From assembly GCA_016808115.1 (NCBI GenBank), contig JAEQBH010004677.1, forward strand, positions 154,390 to 218,389: DNA of 64,000 nt, written 5' to 3'. The translations under genes and the position numbers were made by a program. Positions 1 through 12,600 of this stretch are shown piece by piece. The first letter of the stretch is position 1. Every line of letters starts with the position of its first letter. The notes below the pieces were generated by a model that was not told where the DNA came from, did no database searches, and was given only the letters and a program-made list of their open reading frames with translations. The stretch is from Tetrastigma voinierianum. Taxonomy: Eukaryota > Streptophyta > Magnoliopsida > Vitales > Vitaceae.

Positions 1-1190
1 ACATAAGGCACCTTAAATTTACCGAAAAATTCATAACCTCCCCTAAAAACTCGGACTAAACTCCCGTAACCAAGTCCGTAACCCGCAAATAACATTTCCA
101 ATATACGTGAATAAATATCGAGCCTAGCCATACAACTACAATTTTATCGCTCGACTCGTCCAATCCATCAACTCAACAATTGTATTCGTAATATACACAA
201 CTCAATCTCATTAATCAGCCTTCTGATCATACAATACAAGTAATTAATCTCAACGTAGTCCTAAATATAGCGGACATATTATTCAACGCATTATTTAACA
301 ATTAAAATCGAATATCTATGATAATTACACGATTGTAGTTCCCACATCGCGTAGTGGTATAGATTCTTACCGGGCTTCCGACGCTGAATCGATCACACCG
401 CCTAATCAAGGAACTGAGACCAACGCTCGGGCCCCGCAGCATCGCCCGATGGTCCGTCGGCGCCGACGGCCTGAAAATTCAACTCGCCTAAATTAAACTG
501 CAGGGTACCTAAGCTAGATCTGATTGTAGGAGTCCAAAAACACTTTGTATAATTTTGACGCCTTAAAAACAACTCAAAACGCATAAAAAACAGTAATTTT
601 CTTCGAGTTTATCTCTAAACACACATTAAAGCTTGAAATGGCGACCATACTCCCTAAGGTTTTCGGGGTCCCTGAGCCTAAAATGGCCTTTGCTCGTCGT
701 AAAACACCCAAAAGGCCATTCGGGCGAGGCGCCCACCTAAGGCACAGAGGAGTGACGCGCCACCGCTGAGTGAGGCAGAAACCGCTACCGCGCGTGTCGA
801 GAAGGTCACGCCTACGCCGAGAAGAGGTGGTGGCATGCGATCAAGTGGCTCGCAGATCTGACGAGTATGCCAGCTTTAAAAGAAGAGAAGAGGATTGGCG
901 TGGATTCCTGGCGAGAGCGAAATTTCAAAGTAGATCGAGCAAGGCAGCAGTAGTCACGATGGGAGTCGCTTCCATACGATGGCCTGGATCTGGTGGCTGA
1001 GAAGGCCGATCTACACGGGCAGTGGATTCACATACGGAGGTGTCTGTAAGAGAGAGGCGGTTCAGAGCTTAGAAGCTACTCTTCCATTTTACCCCAGAAT
1101 AATTTAAATTAATACTTTTAACAAATCAAAATACATATTAAACAATTATGGAAATAATTCTAAATGGTCAAATTTCTACTGGGTATTACA
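1..1190 (-). repeat. Gypsy 3' LTR (inner part; outer part off window)
   Basis: This sequence aligns along its length with 7423-8726 and ends at the same terminal sequence, GGGTATTACA, near 1190 and 8726. On the minus strand this is the LTR start (TG...). The main difference is about 130 bp present in the right LTR (8034-8166) and missing here near 618-626. About half of a 2.6-kb LTR is visible. It holds no gene. Confidence 0.88.
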
Positions 1191-1249
1191 TTCTTCTCTT
1201 GCTAGAAAATTGCCTCGATTTTAAGAAGAAACATACCTCATTACTGGAA

Positions 1250-2501
1250 CAAGTATGGGTATGAACGTCGCATCTCCTGCCTGATTCCTGGCGCACCCTT
1301 CACGAATGATCTTCGCCATAGGACTTTGACCATTGAATGACTTGTCTCGAGTCGACGAACCCGAGTATCCACGATAGCCACAGGTGTCAAGCCCTCATAC
1401 GATAAATCCTCACCGATTCTACTAAGCCAGAGGCATGTGAAGGATCTCGCATCGCATTTCTCAACATAGATATATGAAAGACCCGATGAATATCACAAAT
1501 TAGTGCTATAACTCCAAATTTCAGAGGGCTACATCCCCTAACTCTATCCACAACTTTAAATGGTCCCATCGTAGCGAGGTGCCAATTTCCCCTACTAAAT
1601 CTCATCACGCCGCACGGAAACCTTCAGAATACATACCACCCACACCAACCCACATGTTTTCTCGTCTACAGAGCTCTTCTCGTTCCGCCGGAAGCGGTCC
1701 TCAACCGATCCCGAATAATAGAATCTTTTCTAAGTGATTCGACTCAATTCAGACCTGTTAACTTCTCACCAATCTCTTCCCAAAGAACCGGCGAGATTCA
1801 CACTTCCTCGCCATACAATGCTCCGTAAGGCGCCATACCGGCGTACTTCAAGATGATAACCGTCGTTGCACGCGAACTCCACCAAAGGTAAATGCCAATC
1901 CCACGCCTCCAAAACCAACACGCACATCCTAACATGTCCTCCCAACGCCCGAATATCCCCGGATCGTCATCTTGGCTCGAGGGTGAAAAGTCGTATAAAG
2001 CCCAATCAGTACCAAGCTCTCAGCTTCCGCTAAACCAGAAGTGAACCGGGGCCCTCCGTCACACAATCGAAACTGGATCCCATGAAGACTAACAATCCTC
2101 TCAATATACACTTAGCATACTGCTACGTAAAAGCCAAATTTCTCTATGTAAGAAGTGTGCCGACTTAGTCATCCGATCGACTATCACCCAAACGGAATCA
2201 TACCGCCGGTTCCGAGATGTTCCACTACAAAGTCCATGGTAATATTCTCCCATTTCACCCTGAACGGGAGCTACCGCAACAACCCGCACGGCTGATGCTC
2301 AAGTTTGACTCCGTCGCAAGTCAAACACTTGATACAAACTCCGCTACATCTTCTTTCATAATCGCTCCACCAATAGTTACCCTTAAGATCATGATACATC
2401 TTAGTGAACCGTGGATGAATACCTCGGTGGATGATGATGAGCCTCTTCCATAATCTCTTTCTAAGTCCATCAACATCTGTGACTATCAACCTAGCACTCA
2501 T
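1250..2501 (-). pseudogene. Gypsy integrase with C-terminal chromodomain-like segment, frameshifted
   Basis: Three segments are readable in different minus frames. The zinc-binding H2C2 region (2271-2501) has HPRFTKMYHDLKGNYWW followed by a C-x2-C pair in KCLTC. The start of the catalytic core (2101-2289) reads YDSVWVIVDRMTKSAHFL, which carries the first catalytic Asp region of plant gypsy integrases. The C-terminal part (1387-1608) contains GPFKVVDRV and FHISMLRNAMRDPSHA, the classic segment before and into the chromodomain-like tail. In the family this enzyme joins cDNA ends to host DNA. Frameshifts between segments rule out a functional product as the sequence stands. Confidence 0.88.
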
Positions 2502-2559
2502 AATCTTAACGTGCCATCATCCCCACCACGAAATCATTTGCTCGAATCCCCGCCTCGAA

Positions 2560-3960
2560 CCTCAATCCATAAATCTTCATCAACTCGTGTCTCTATGATC
2601 GAGCTGTCTTAATTCTGTCCATCAGAACTGATTTTGACTTCTCGAAATGTGTGCTAAAAGTGCTCCTGCATCTAACACTTCTACCGTAAACCCCGATCAT
2701 ACAATCTCATACAACTCCTAGTCAATTGTCGCCGCACTAACGGCGACCTTTCGATGATTTCCTACCAAAGACCGCCACCACACAAATTTCTCGGGCCTCG
2801 ATGATATCAATTAGGCCAACCATACCCTTAAGCAACTCACCATCTCCTCTGCCTCAAATTTAGCTCCCTCCGCTGAAATATATATTTTAAACTCTTATGA
2901 TCCGTGAAAGATCTCACACGCCCACCATATTGTAATGCCTCCTGCATTCTCAATGCAAAGATCAATACCACATCTCCAAGTCATGAGGTAATCTCGTCAG
3001 GCTTCTTCAATTATCGAAGCATAAGCAATCACCTTTCCGTGCTGCATCAATACGCACCCCAATTCGACTGAAGGGTCACAATACATCAGATAACCTCCTG
3101 TACGTGGGCGTAATGCCAAAGACCGGAGCAGAGGTCAAACAATCCTTCAACTTATGGTAAAACTCGCCTACAAGCCTCTCATTCCAATCGAAATTTAACT
3201 TTCTTCCGGGTTAATCGAAGTTAAAGGTGCAGCAATCCTTGAAAATCCTGCACAAAACGGCGATAATATCCGGCTAAGCTCGAAACTCGAACTCGCTCAC
3301 CGTGGGTCAGTCTCGCCAACCATCACTCCGCTTCTCTATCTCGGGATCCACTCACCTTCCTCGATAATTGCACGCCGTCCCAAGAAGGCTACACTATCTG
3401 TACCAAAATTCACACTCGAGAATTTGGCATATGCAATTGTCGCCTCTCAAAGTCCCGCATACTATCCTTAAATGCTCTTACATGTCTTCCTCACCCGAGA
3501 ATATACTAAAATATCATCTATGAACACGATTACAAAGTTTATCGAGGAAGGGTTTGAACACTCGCTCATTAAATCCATAAAGGTCGCCACAGATTAGTGT
3601 CTTAAAAGATACCACCAGGAACTCATAATGGCCGCATTCCTGGTCCCGACGCTGCCTTCTAACATCCTCATGTCTTATTCTCACCGATGATATCCTCGAC
3701 CGTAGATCAATCTTAGAAACATGATGCACCTCGGCCGATCAAATAAGTCATCTATTCAGGGAGTGATATTTATTGCGAATGGTCACCTTGTTCAGCCGTT
3801 CAGAATCTATACATACCGTAGTGGAACCATCTTTTCTTTACAAATAAGACAGAGCACCCTAGGGAAGTACTGGCCCGACAAAACCTCGCTCAACAAATCC
3901 CGTGAATCGCCTCACCCTTCAACTCCGCAGCTATCCTATAAGGTGGGCAAAGAAGCCGCG
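2560..3960 (-). pseudogene. Gypsy reverse transcriptase / RNase H, frameshifted
   Basis: The reverse transcriptase active site lies at 3513-3524 on the minus strand, reading FVIVFIDDILVYS (an F-I-D-D variant of YxDD). Upstream in the same orientation is KIDLRS at 3514-3729, then HYEFLVV, then VFKPFLDK leading into the active site. Broken matches to the fingers region continue to about 3960. RNase H should occupy roughly 2560-3350; I place it by order and weak fragments only. The polymerase copies element RNA into cDNA. Several indels split the frame, so this copy is decayed or mis-sequenced. Confidence 0.85.
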
Positions 3961-4149
3961 TTCCTGCACAACATCAATGCAAAATTTATCTCCCGTCAGT
4001 GGCAACCATGGCAACCTCAGAAAACATCAGAAATTCACAAGCAATAGTGGACATCATCAACCTTACCTATATCCACCGCAAGAAACCTCACAAGAGCCGA
4101 TAACCTCGCACTCTCGGCGAACATCCGCCACCGTAATACGAACAAATTA

Positions 4150-4560
4150 AGTGGCCGGCATTCGCCACCACTCGAAACCCAAACTCAATCCCCTGAATCC
4201 TGAAATCACTTGTTTCTCTCAAGAATCCAGCGGCGAAAGTCTCCGCCAACCAACCATACCTAAAATAACCTCGAAATCACCATATCCAACAAAATAAGAT
4301 CCGCCAGAGGTCTCCATTCACGAATCTGACACGATGGAAAGCAAATATCGCCTAAGCGCATCACCGTAGGTAGTGGATCGATAACCCGAAGTTCAAGTCC
4401 GGGCCGGTCACCAAGCTCAATGCAAACTAGAGACATAAAGGAGTGTGTGGCACCCTATCTAATAACACCCTAGCTCGAGGAGAAGACCTGGGATGAACTT
4501 TGATATTATCAAAGATTTGACGCTCAAGGCCCCTGAGAGGAGTAAAACTCGTGCTTGACC
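4150..4560 (-). pseudogene. Gypsy aspartic protease region, frameshifted
   Basis: On the minus strand GQARVLLLSGA (near 4500-4560) is followed after a frameshift by a stretch resembling the RVLFDSGATHSF protease motif, then by text resembling its downstream strands. The catalytic D-S/T-G triplet is not cleanly readable because of an indel. The position between the zinc knuckle and RT fits a retropepsin-type protease that matures the polyprotein. The call rests on order and partial motif. Confidence 0.6.
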
Positions 4561-4734
4561 ACGTCCAGACCTGTGAGGAGCTCTGAGCCCGACCGGCCCT
4601 ACCACCAAATCAAGCCCCCGAGTCTCTCCATATCCACGCACTCGTCGCCACTCAACGACCCAGCTCGAGAAGAACTGTAAATATCCAATGAACAAGGCAA
4701 CATCAGCCAGAACCCTAAGGAAAAGGTCATTGGT

Positions 4735-6050
4735 CGGGAAATCTAGGACATGATTCGGGGCCATATGGCCCAACTTCATTAACCTCCAAAACAAGCTCCA
4801 CTAGCCGCCATACAAGGGCCCTGATGCATCCGCCCACAATGTGGGCACATACCCGCTGCCGTAACTAGCGCCAGCCAGACTCGAGCCCGACCCCCGTCTC
4901 AACTATACCCACCGGGCCTTAAACCCCGTCCAACCGAAGCCTCTATAACCCTTCTCGTCGCTCTTCGACTCCCTTGGTCTAAACCGCCCGTCACGACCAG
5001 TACTCAATCAAGTACCAGATCACCATAATATCGCTACGCAAAGCGTTAAAATTAGCTCGTCTTCGCACGTCTTTCTTCTTAGCACCATCCACCAAGATAC
5101 CGAAGGCTAAGGTCGGCCTATCCATTTCATAAATCGCGACCTCCAAGAAGCTACACTTCTCGACCGCACTAAGGATATGAAATGCGGTCCGCCCGCGGAT
5201 GTACTTACCGCCTTCGCAGCCTCCGCTGCAACTAACTCCGGAGCGAATTTACTAAGATACATGAACCCGCGGCGTACTCCACTGCATATTACCATCTCTC
5301 TTCAACTCGCTTCAAACTGCCTCCCAGACTTTGCCTCATGGAAAGAAATATAGTTATCTTCAAATCTTGCCCGAATCAGCCCATGTCATACCCCCTCAAG
5401 ATTCCGGGCCATGTAATCTCAGACCACTCGCAAAGCTATCTTACGGAAACCGCCATCTCACACAGTTCGCCTATCGATGCTCGCATCAAAAGCCTTTTCT
5501 CCACTCATCCAGAAATCCATTGGGTCACCGGGATACCCCATCAAATACAACCTCATTAAGCCTCTATGAACGTGAACAAAGGGATGCATCCGGGTCAAAT
5601 CCCGGTCCAATCTTTAATGAGAACTCCGCAGCGCCGTCATTGATGCCCATAAGGTCGGAGAGTCAGTCAAGACCTACCATTCCCGCTAGTCGCTCCATAG
5701 TGGCTGCTGACACAAAAATCAAGCAGTTCAAACCTGCTCCTGGGCATATTAACCCGTGGCTCCTACCGTGGCCCACACCCGCACCGCTCAGGCCGCCAGA
5801 CGGGCCTACCCCGCCTCCTTCGCCTCCCAGAAACCGGTGGATCGGCCCAAGAGATACTCATCTTGGGCCTCCCGGCCTCATCATAGAACTGTGTCGCTTA
5901 CACTGGCCAGCCACAGATTCACCCGATCTCCATCTCATATCAAGAGTAAACACAAGACTATCGATTACAAATGCACGCCCTAACGAACGGCATACTCAGA
6001 TGCAATGGTGATGTATTAAAGACGAACTCTGCCTTAACTCCGGCAAGATC
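4735..6050 (-). pseudogene. Gypsy gag with CCHC zinc knuckle, frameshifted
   Basis: On the minus strand, 4735-4860 reads CPHCGRMHQGPC..., then a second Cys/His cluster (KLGHMA), the knuckle arrangement of plant gypsy gag proteins. Further upstream, near 5200-5250, KFAPELVA matches the conserved gag core of this group. Gag forms the particle that packages element RNA. The longest open frame here, on the plus strand at 5331-6011, is an antisense shadow. Frames are broken. Confidence 0.75.
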
Positions 6051-6087
6051 GAAACTTAGACTTCTGTGCCATAGAAATGAACCTATC

Positions 6088-6100
6088 GCTTCGATACCAA
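6088..6100 (-). promoter_or_regulatory. Primer-binding site of the gypsy element
   Basis: On the minus strand this reads TTGGTATCGAAGC, close to the tRNA-iMet complementary site TGGTATCAGAGC. It sits at the inner edge of the right LTR, which fixes element orientation and the LTR boundary near 6101. Confidence 0.8.
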
Positions 6101-8726
6101 CTTCACGACCCAACTGGGATCGCGGACCGGCTGTGGAAACGGGAAGGCGTATACAATCAAACCCGTAGCAAGCCTAATCGAAATAATACTCATACCGACT
6201 ATCATACGATCACCGACAACATATCAACATACCTATATAATATGCTCGCATGCCAAACATCACTAGGAACATCAACAGTAGATGAACTGCCTCCCCCATA
6301 CACCATCAACATACACAAAATAAACGTAATTATCCACTTACAAAATATACTAATATTCGGGCACCGGGCAGTTGACACTCAGATTAAATAATGTGACACA
6401 GCGCATCATAATAGTAATGTAACCGCCGCGGAAGTGGAGAGAATTCGCCAAGTTATCAAGGATCCGGAGAAGAAATCGAAGACTAAAACACTCGAGACCG
6501 CGCCTCGAGGAGGAGTTAACATCATATAATCATACCACCTCCGCAACCAACAGATACACATGTGCCATAGAATTACCATAATATATCATATTGAAACAAT
6601 ATAACAATACACTCACATAAGTATGCATGCACACACATTAAGTTTCATATCATCACATAATCATCACAAAAATCGAGAACTCTAACAGGACCCTATACTC
6701 CAATACTACAAGCCATACGGCTCTCTCAAATCCAATGTAACTGGCGCCCCGAGAGAAATGCTCGACCAGGGTCCTTAACCTACCGACACTTAATCAAATA
6801 AACTATAGCCGGGCGCCCGAGAGAATGCTCGACCGTGGTCCTTAACCCAAAGAACTGGGACATATCATACTCCATAGCTCGGTGCCCCGAGAAAGAACGC
6901 TCAACCAGGACCTTACTCCCATCTCGAGAGAAACGCTCAACCAAACCTGTCCATAACCATAAACCTGGGAATCGACCCCGATCAATACCCTAAGAGCACG
7001 CTGGCCCCGGGAGTGTAACCCATTGGGGTGGTATGTCCCGCTATAGTTCCCATTACAAACATTTCAAATACAATGCAATGCATCACACCTAACAATACAC
7101 ACTCACATCCATCGCGCCTCATACGCAGATATATTTCATATCAAAGTAAATAATTTAATTACCATAGTAAATTCAATTCCAACAGTAATAATCATGTCGT
7201 GATGATGCCAGGTGTAGCCTAATGCCATAAAATGCTATGCAATGGCAGATGATGTGTCATAAACTATATGATATCAACTCATCAAGAACTGCCCCGTGAG
7301 CCGCTTTACACCTCAGTCGCTCGGGCGTAGTCGCTGACAATCTAGAGTTAGAAAGACATAACTAATATCGAGATCGAGGTTTGCTTAACTCTAGACTCGA
7401 CTAGACACCATGTGCTAATCGATACAAGGCACCTTAAAATTCTCTGAAAATTGGTAAAGACCTCCTAAGCTGAATTAAACTCCACATAATACAAGTCCGA
7501 GGAACCTGTTCAAATAACATTTCCAATATACACGAGTAAATCAAATATCGGCTAGGGCCATACAACTACAATTTTGTGCCGACTCGTCCCAATCCATCAA
7601 CTCAACAATTGTATTCGCAATATACACAATCAATCTCATTAACTACTTCGGATCATACAATACAAGTAATTAATTCAACGTAGTCCGAAATATAGTGGAC
7701 ATATTCAACGTACATTATTTAACAATTAAAATCGATTATCGGATAATTACACGATTAGAGTTCCCTACGTTTTAGGGTATAGATTCTTTCATAGGAAGCT
7801 CGAATCAGGCCCGATCACCGTCGGAATCAGACGGAGTTCAAGTTACGTCTAGGCACGCTTCCCAGAGTCCGCCGTCGTAAACGGTGGCTAGGAAAAATTC
7901 AGCCGTGGAAATTAAATCCGGTACCTAGCGTAGATCGGGATTAGGGAGTCAAAACAATTTTTGTATAATTTTTAGACGCTTAAAACAACTCAAAACGCAT
8001 AAAGCAAATTTTCTTCTTGAGTTTATCTCTAAGTATTATTTGTGTTGTGCCCCTGCAGCCTCCCACTCACCAACTTTGTACCTTCTTCTGTGTTCCCCAT
8101 TGATTACCTGTTGTTGATCCCACATTGTGTGTTCTGTGTGTCCGCCTTCCTCTTGATCCACTACGATTAAAGCTTGAAATGAATCATACCTCCCCTAAGG
8201 TTTTGGGGGTCCACGAATCGAAAATGGCCTTTGTTTGGCCAAAAACACCTTTAAAGAGTACATTGCAGAGCGAGGCAACCACAAGGCGCGAGTGGCCAGC
8301 CATGAAGGAGGAAAAGCAGGCGGGCTGCGTGTCGAGAAGCTTCGCCGTGTCGAAAGAAGGTGGTGGTGGCGGTAGCGGTGATGGCTGGTGATCGGACGGA
8401 GCGACGGCGCCGGAGAAAGAAGAGAGAGGACCGGCGTGGTCCGTGAGGCGTGAGAATTCGGGGCGAATCGGAGCGAGGCGAGATGCCGGCGATGGGAGCT
8501 GCCTTCCCGTGTCGGATGCCAGATCGGTGTACGGACGGCCGTCGGCTGGCAGGACGGTGCGCCGTGAGTGTCGGGGAGAGAAGAAGAGGTCTTTGTGTTT
8601 TGTAGTTTTTGCCCTACTTTCCATTTTACCCTTGATGAATTTAAGAATTAATACTTTTAACAAATCAAAATACATATTAAACAATTATGGAAATAATTTA
8701 AATGGTCAAATTTACGGGTATTACAG
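6101..8726 (-). repeat. Gypsy 5' LTR, about 2.6 kb
   Basis: It is bounded by the primer-binding site on the left and by TGTAATACCC (minus strand) on the right, where it meets resistance-gene DNA. Its right half matches 1-1190. It contains an internal tandem array (6715-6965) and a 130-bp segment absent from the other LTR. Open frames such as 8184-8684 and 8125-8391 have no recognisable domain. The LTR provides the element's promoter and polyadenylation signals in this family; I could not place a TATA box with confidence. Confidence 0.85.
6715..6965. repeat. Short tandem array inside the gypsy LTR
   Basis: A motif of the form CCCGAGAGAA(A)TGCTCGACC followed by GGTCCTTA recurs near 6752, 6817 and 6885, with a shortened unit near 6930. 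Spacing is about 65-70 bp. Such arrays in LTRs can be enhancer-like, but no function is shown here. Confidence 0.75.
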
Positions 8727-10157
8727 AAAGGAGGAAGAAGTAGCGTCCTCATGAAAAAAGAACTCTCTTCCCACCCTCTCTATACCTTTCATCCGTGAGA
8801 TAGAAAGGTGTTTGAGAAAATTATTACAGTGGTGATGGTATTCACAACCAGCAACTCAATTACAGATTTTGTAGTCCTCGCGAGTTTGGAAATTTTTCAT
8901 AGGGATACTTGATAAGAATTGTAAATTGCTTCAAGTTTGGATGAAATTTGCAAAAAGTTGTTTGATGCGCCACTTTGTATAACATCATTAGGAGTATCTT
9001 TCTTCTTCCGACCCGAGATCAATTCATCAAAGGTGCTTCTTGTCTTCCCATATTTGCTCAGTGCATCCTTGGCGCATCCCACATTTGCAATTACGAAATT
9101 TCAAGTCTTCCCCCAATATTTGAAAACTCTCCTAATTCAACTGATTCACAGATCCATCTCTTTGGCCTATTGAAATTCTTCAACTTTTCTAAATTTCTTA
9201 GTCCACCAATGTGACATGGCATTTGTGAAGTAGCGTGCATTAAGATGGCGTAAATGAATCAATTTATCCATCCGCTTATGGGCCATTCAATGCAGCTCAT
9301 GTTGTGATGGTATCTCGCGTTTTGCAGTGTGTAAGTCACATAACCGAATCAATTGGTACGATCTTCATTATGCTGACATATCCATACATAAATGTTTAAT
9401 TCATCGGGCTCGGAACCGTCGGTAAAGATTCTGTAATAGTAAACCCAACACGTATATACATATTTGGATAACATAGTAAGTAAATTAAATCTTATTTAGC
9501 GGGTAGTCGGCTGAGATGTGAAGACGCTCACACTTCACTAAGCCATTGGCCTCAAACTCTTAGAACTCAGTCCACTGCAATGCCACTTCTAAAATGCAAT
9601 GCGTAGTAGATATTCTCAAAATTTTTTAGCACCTCATCTTCTTCAAATCAGATGCAAAATTCTTTAGAATATGCGACGAAGTCATATGCGAGATCATGCA
9701 TGACAAAGCTTTGATTCTTTAATGCAATTTGAAAAAACGATAGAGTTCGTAATCTTTGCTCCACCTACCTCAGCCGTTCTCTCATTTCTTTTCGGAAATT
9801 ACTTTGATGCCATACATCCATAATAGAGTGGGGGACTCTTAATGGAACTACGTGGTCCTTAGGGAAAATGGAGCAATAAGCAAAACATTGCTTCAGGATG
9901 CAAGGAAGATCTTGATAACTCGATATCCAAAGGAAGGAAGAATTTCATCGTCTTTGAAACCACTGTTTCACTCTCCCAAATTTTCTCCAGTCCCATGGAG
10001 TCGGTTTGAATACAAAGAAGACTCCCATGGGTTGGCCAAGCTCAAAGTGATCTCTTTGCATTTAGCCACAAATCTTCTTTCCTCATGATTCAAGTTGAGG
10101 ATATGGGCCTGACTCTCCATCTTCAAATGCAAGTTTTTCAAATAAGGACCAAGAATG
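8727..10157 (-). pseudogene. R1 NBS-LRR gene, C-terminal half of NB-ARC and start of LRR
   Basis: This is the downstream half of a minus-strand CC-NB-ARC-LRR gene whose front half is at 17192-18231. It aligns along its length with 51600-52990 of R3. The MHD motif (within GFVMHDL in R3) is at 9693-9701. LRR-linker text such as GCAKDALSKYG and LDELI appears near 8897-9082. The rest of the LRR domain should lie beyond the gypsy element that starts at 8726, outside this window. NB-ARC proteins act as nucleotide-dependent switches in intracellular immune receptors. Two transposon insertions and several frameshifts make this copy a clear pseudogene. Confidence 0.9.
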
Positions 10158-10610
10158 TGTAGGATACGATTTCTACCAACCTAGATCGCCATGGAAGAAC
10201 ACAAAGATCAATTTAATGGAGAAAAGCTGTAAATTACATACCTTTGGAATCCATGGATCTCTTTCTTACGTTGATGCGAGGCTAGATGAAGAGCGTGAAT
10301 GAAGAGCCAGATCTCAAGATCTCGAATCTTTCTCTGACAACCCTTTGTAAGCGCCTTATGAGATTGCCGATCCTCTCTCGGAAAAAGCGTGAAAAGCTGG
10401 AATGTGATAGATATGTAACCTTAGGGTTTGGGAGGGACTTGAGCACCTTAAATAGAGTTAAGACCACGGGCCCCTCTCATAACAGTAGTAGAACCTCGAC
10501 CCACACACGGCCGACCCGTATGATTTAATAAGCCCGATAACCTTGCCAATTGGAGCGATCTTAATTCCAGTTTGTTGATTAATGAAGCCCACTTAATGAA
10601 AAACTTTACA
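10158..10610 (-). repeat. Left LTR of the composite copia element (3' LTR)
   Basis: It begins TGTAGGATACG and ends ACTTTACA on the plus strand, so it is in minus orientation. It matches 16747-17191 and, inverted, 14052-14512. Length is about 453 bp. The target duplication GAATG lies just left of it. Confidence 0.9.
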
Positions 10611-11169
10611 TTCTCCGGCAGGCGATGTGGGTGAAACAAAGCATGCACATTTATATTGAACCACAGAGATTTATTCTTAATAGTCAATGGGTCCATAAAG
10701 TCTCGAACCTTTGAATCATGGCGTAATTGCATGCTCATGCAACCCCTTCCCATGGTCACGAGGTGCTTTTCAACTTTCTTGATGTGGATTCAATGTAGTA
10801 ATTAATGTTTAAATGGAATGATGACCTCTGATGATGCTCATGTGTTATCCATTTTGTTAGTCAAATTCTCTCTCCTTAAGTGTCACAAACACAGTGTGTC
10901 GAGAGAATATCCATTATGGTTCCAACGAACTTTGTATATATGTTACCTTGATAGTAGCTTTACTTAATGTGTAACAAAATATCTTATTGAGGCTAATGCG
11001 AGAATGCTTATAGCTTATTCAAAGGTTTACACAATGCCTTGATATTTTCAACAGTTATATGTACTCAACTCGATAAACCTACATTCTAAATACCTTATTG
11101 AATGTAAAGAGGTTGATACATATTCAATTACAAAAATGTAATGAAATTGAATTCAACCTTTATTAGAGC

Positions 11170-12600
11170 AACTTAAAACTTAATAGCTCCACTAATTCCA
11201 CGAGTATCATGATACTCTAAGCCCATGTTAATGACATGTCGTTCAAATACACAAGGGGCGAAAGGCCTTTGGATTCGCGGATCTGCAATCATATCATACG
11301 TTGATATGTGCTCCTTTGCGGCGTCAGTTTTGAACTTTTCCTTTATGGTGGGTATTTGGCCTCCATGTTTAGACCCTTGAGACCTCATTGTTTGTTAATA
11401 AACAACCTTTGCGGAGTTCTTGTCCAGAATACAAATTTGTATGGGCACATCCACTGAAATCAAACACAGTTAACTCCTTATTAGAGTTTGAGCCATTGCT
11501 TGAGTAGTTCGAAAAGCATACTACAAACTCACGCTTGCATGGTAGAGGATTACAATTATTTACCATTTCTCACTTTTATGATCTTGCACCTCTGCTAACT
11601 TAAAAGATATCTTGATTGTTGACTTCTTTTCATCTGACGGCCCGACAAAGTCACACGAATCTGAATACTGACTATTGTAGGTCTGACATGTTGTAAATCA
11701 ACATATAGTCTTTTTAATCCTCTTTAAGTCTGCCATAACGCTTCTTAGCGACAACCCGATGATCATATCTTGGGTTTGTTGATATCTGCTGAAGTGCTGT
11801 TACCAAAGCCTTGATACTCCAGGAGCCTAGTGCATACGAGCATACATAATACTCCACGAGTGCACTAGCGCAAGGTACATTCTTCATTTAGGGCTTTCTC
11901 TGTCCCCGAATGAGGACATTGTGATAGACTCGACCTCACCTTCTGAGACGGGGGCAATTCTGGCTTACATGGTGCATGTTGAATCTTTCTAAAACCACGA
12001 TCAACATATGCCCTCGAATAAACCCGATAGTGCGCAAGAAACGATCTTATGATCTCGTGCCTCAGAATGACGCCTCTGTAGGTCCTTCATATCAAAGTTG
12101 TTTGACAACATCGCTTTGTACTCATCTGATGGGCAGTCGCTGCTTTAGCTAATATCATCCACATAAATTATTAGGAAAATGAATTTCCTCTGTGATCTTT
12201 GCGGTATATACATTGATCACTTTGTTCTCAACAAAACCATATGAAGCAACAACACTATGAAACTTCAAGTACCATTGTCTAAAGCATGGGATATATCGAA
12301 CTTTTTGAGTCTATACAGTTACGAATCATTTGCCACAAAACGGGTTGCATCATAGACTTCTTACATTCAAGGTCTCCATTGAGAGAGAGCGGTTTAACAT
12401 CCATACGGGTGTAACTCCGTATCAAAATAGGCAGTAATGCCATGATCACTTTCTGAAAGAATCTTTGAAGAGCTAGGAGAAAAAGTTGATTCATAGTCTA
12501 CTCCTTCTCTCACGAGTGAAACCTTTATCTGATCCCGGCTTTAAACTATAAATCTATTTCAGCATAGTTATTTTTAGTCCTTATACCTTTACATTTTGCA
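11170..12600 (-). pseudogene. Copia reverse transcriptase / RNase H, frameshifted
   Basis: The RT active site YVDDI is at 12154-12165 on the minus strand, preceded by FLII. Downstream in the same orientation are an N-F-D-M-K-D-like stretch near 12100 and the RNase H tail with HISTYDMIADP and VFERHVINMGL at 11173-11388. RT and RNase H follow integrase here, the Ty1/copia order. Frames are interrupted many times. Confidence 0.85.

Larger units (their letters stand above)
1..8726 (-). mobile_element. Ty3/gypsy LTR retrotransposon, truncated by window edge
   Basis: Bases 1-1190 repeat 7423-8726, giving two LTR copies around a minus-strand gag-pol. Read on the minus strand, the order is 5' LTR (8726 to 6101), tRNA-Met type primer site, gag with zinc knuckle, protease, reverse transcriptase, RNase H and integrase with a C-terminal chromodomain-like segment, then the 3' LTR, whose outer end lies off the window. 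This PR-RT-RH-INT order is diagnostic of Ty3/gypsy. The LTR starts TGTAATACCC on the minus strand. The right edge abuts resistance-gene sequence at 8727, which is continuous in the paralogue near 51600, so the element is inserted in the R1 gene. All coding frames are broken, so it is unlikely to be autonomous. Confidence 0.93.

Noticed and set aside
5331..6011. 226-codon plus-strand open frame, the longest in the window
   Set aside because: It runs antisense to the gypsy gag region, has no recognisable domain and is Pro/Ser-rich from local base composition. It is a shadow frame.
8184..8684. 166-codon minus-strand frame in the gypsy LTR
   Set aside because: It lies in the LTR, which is non-coding in this class. 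The other LTR copy does not preserve the frame.
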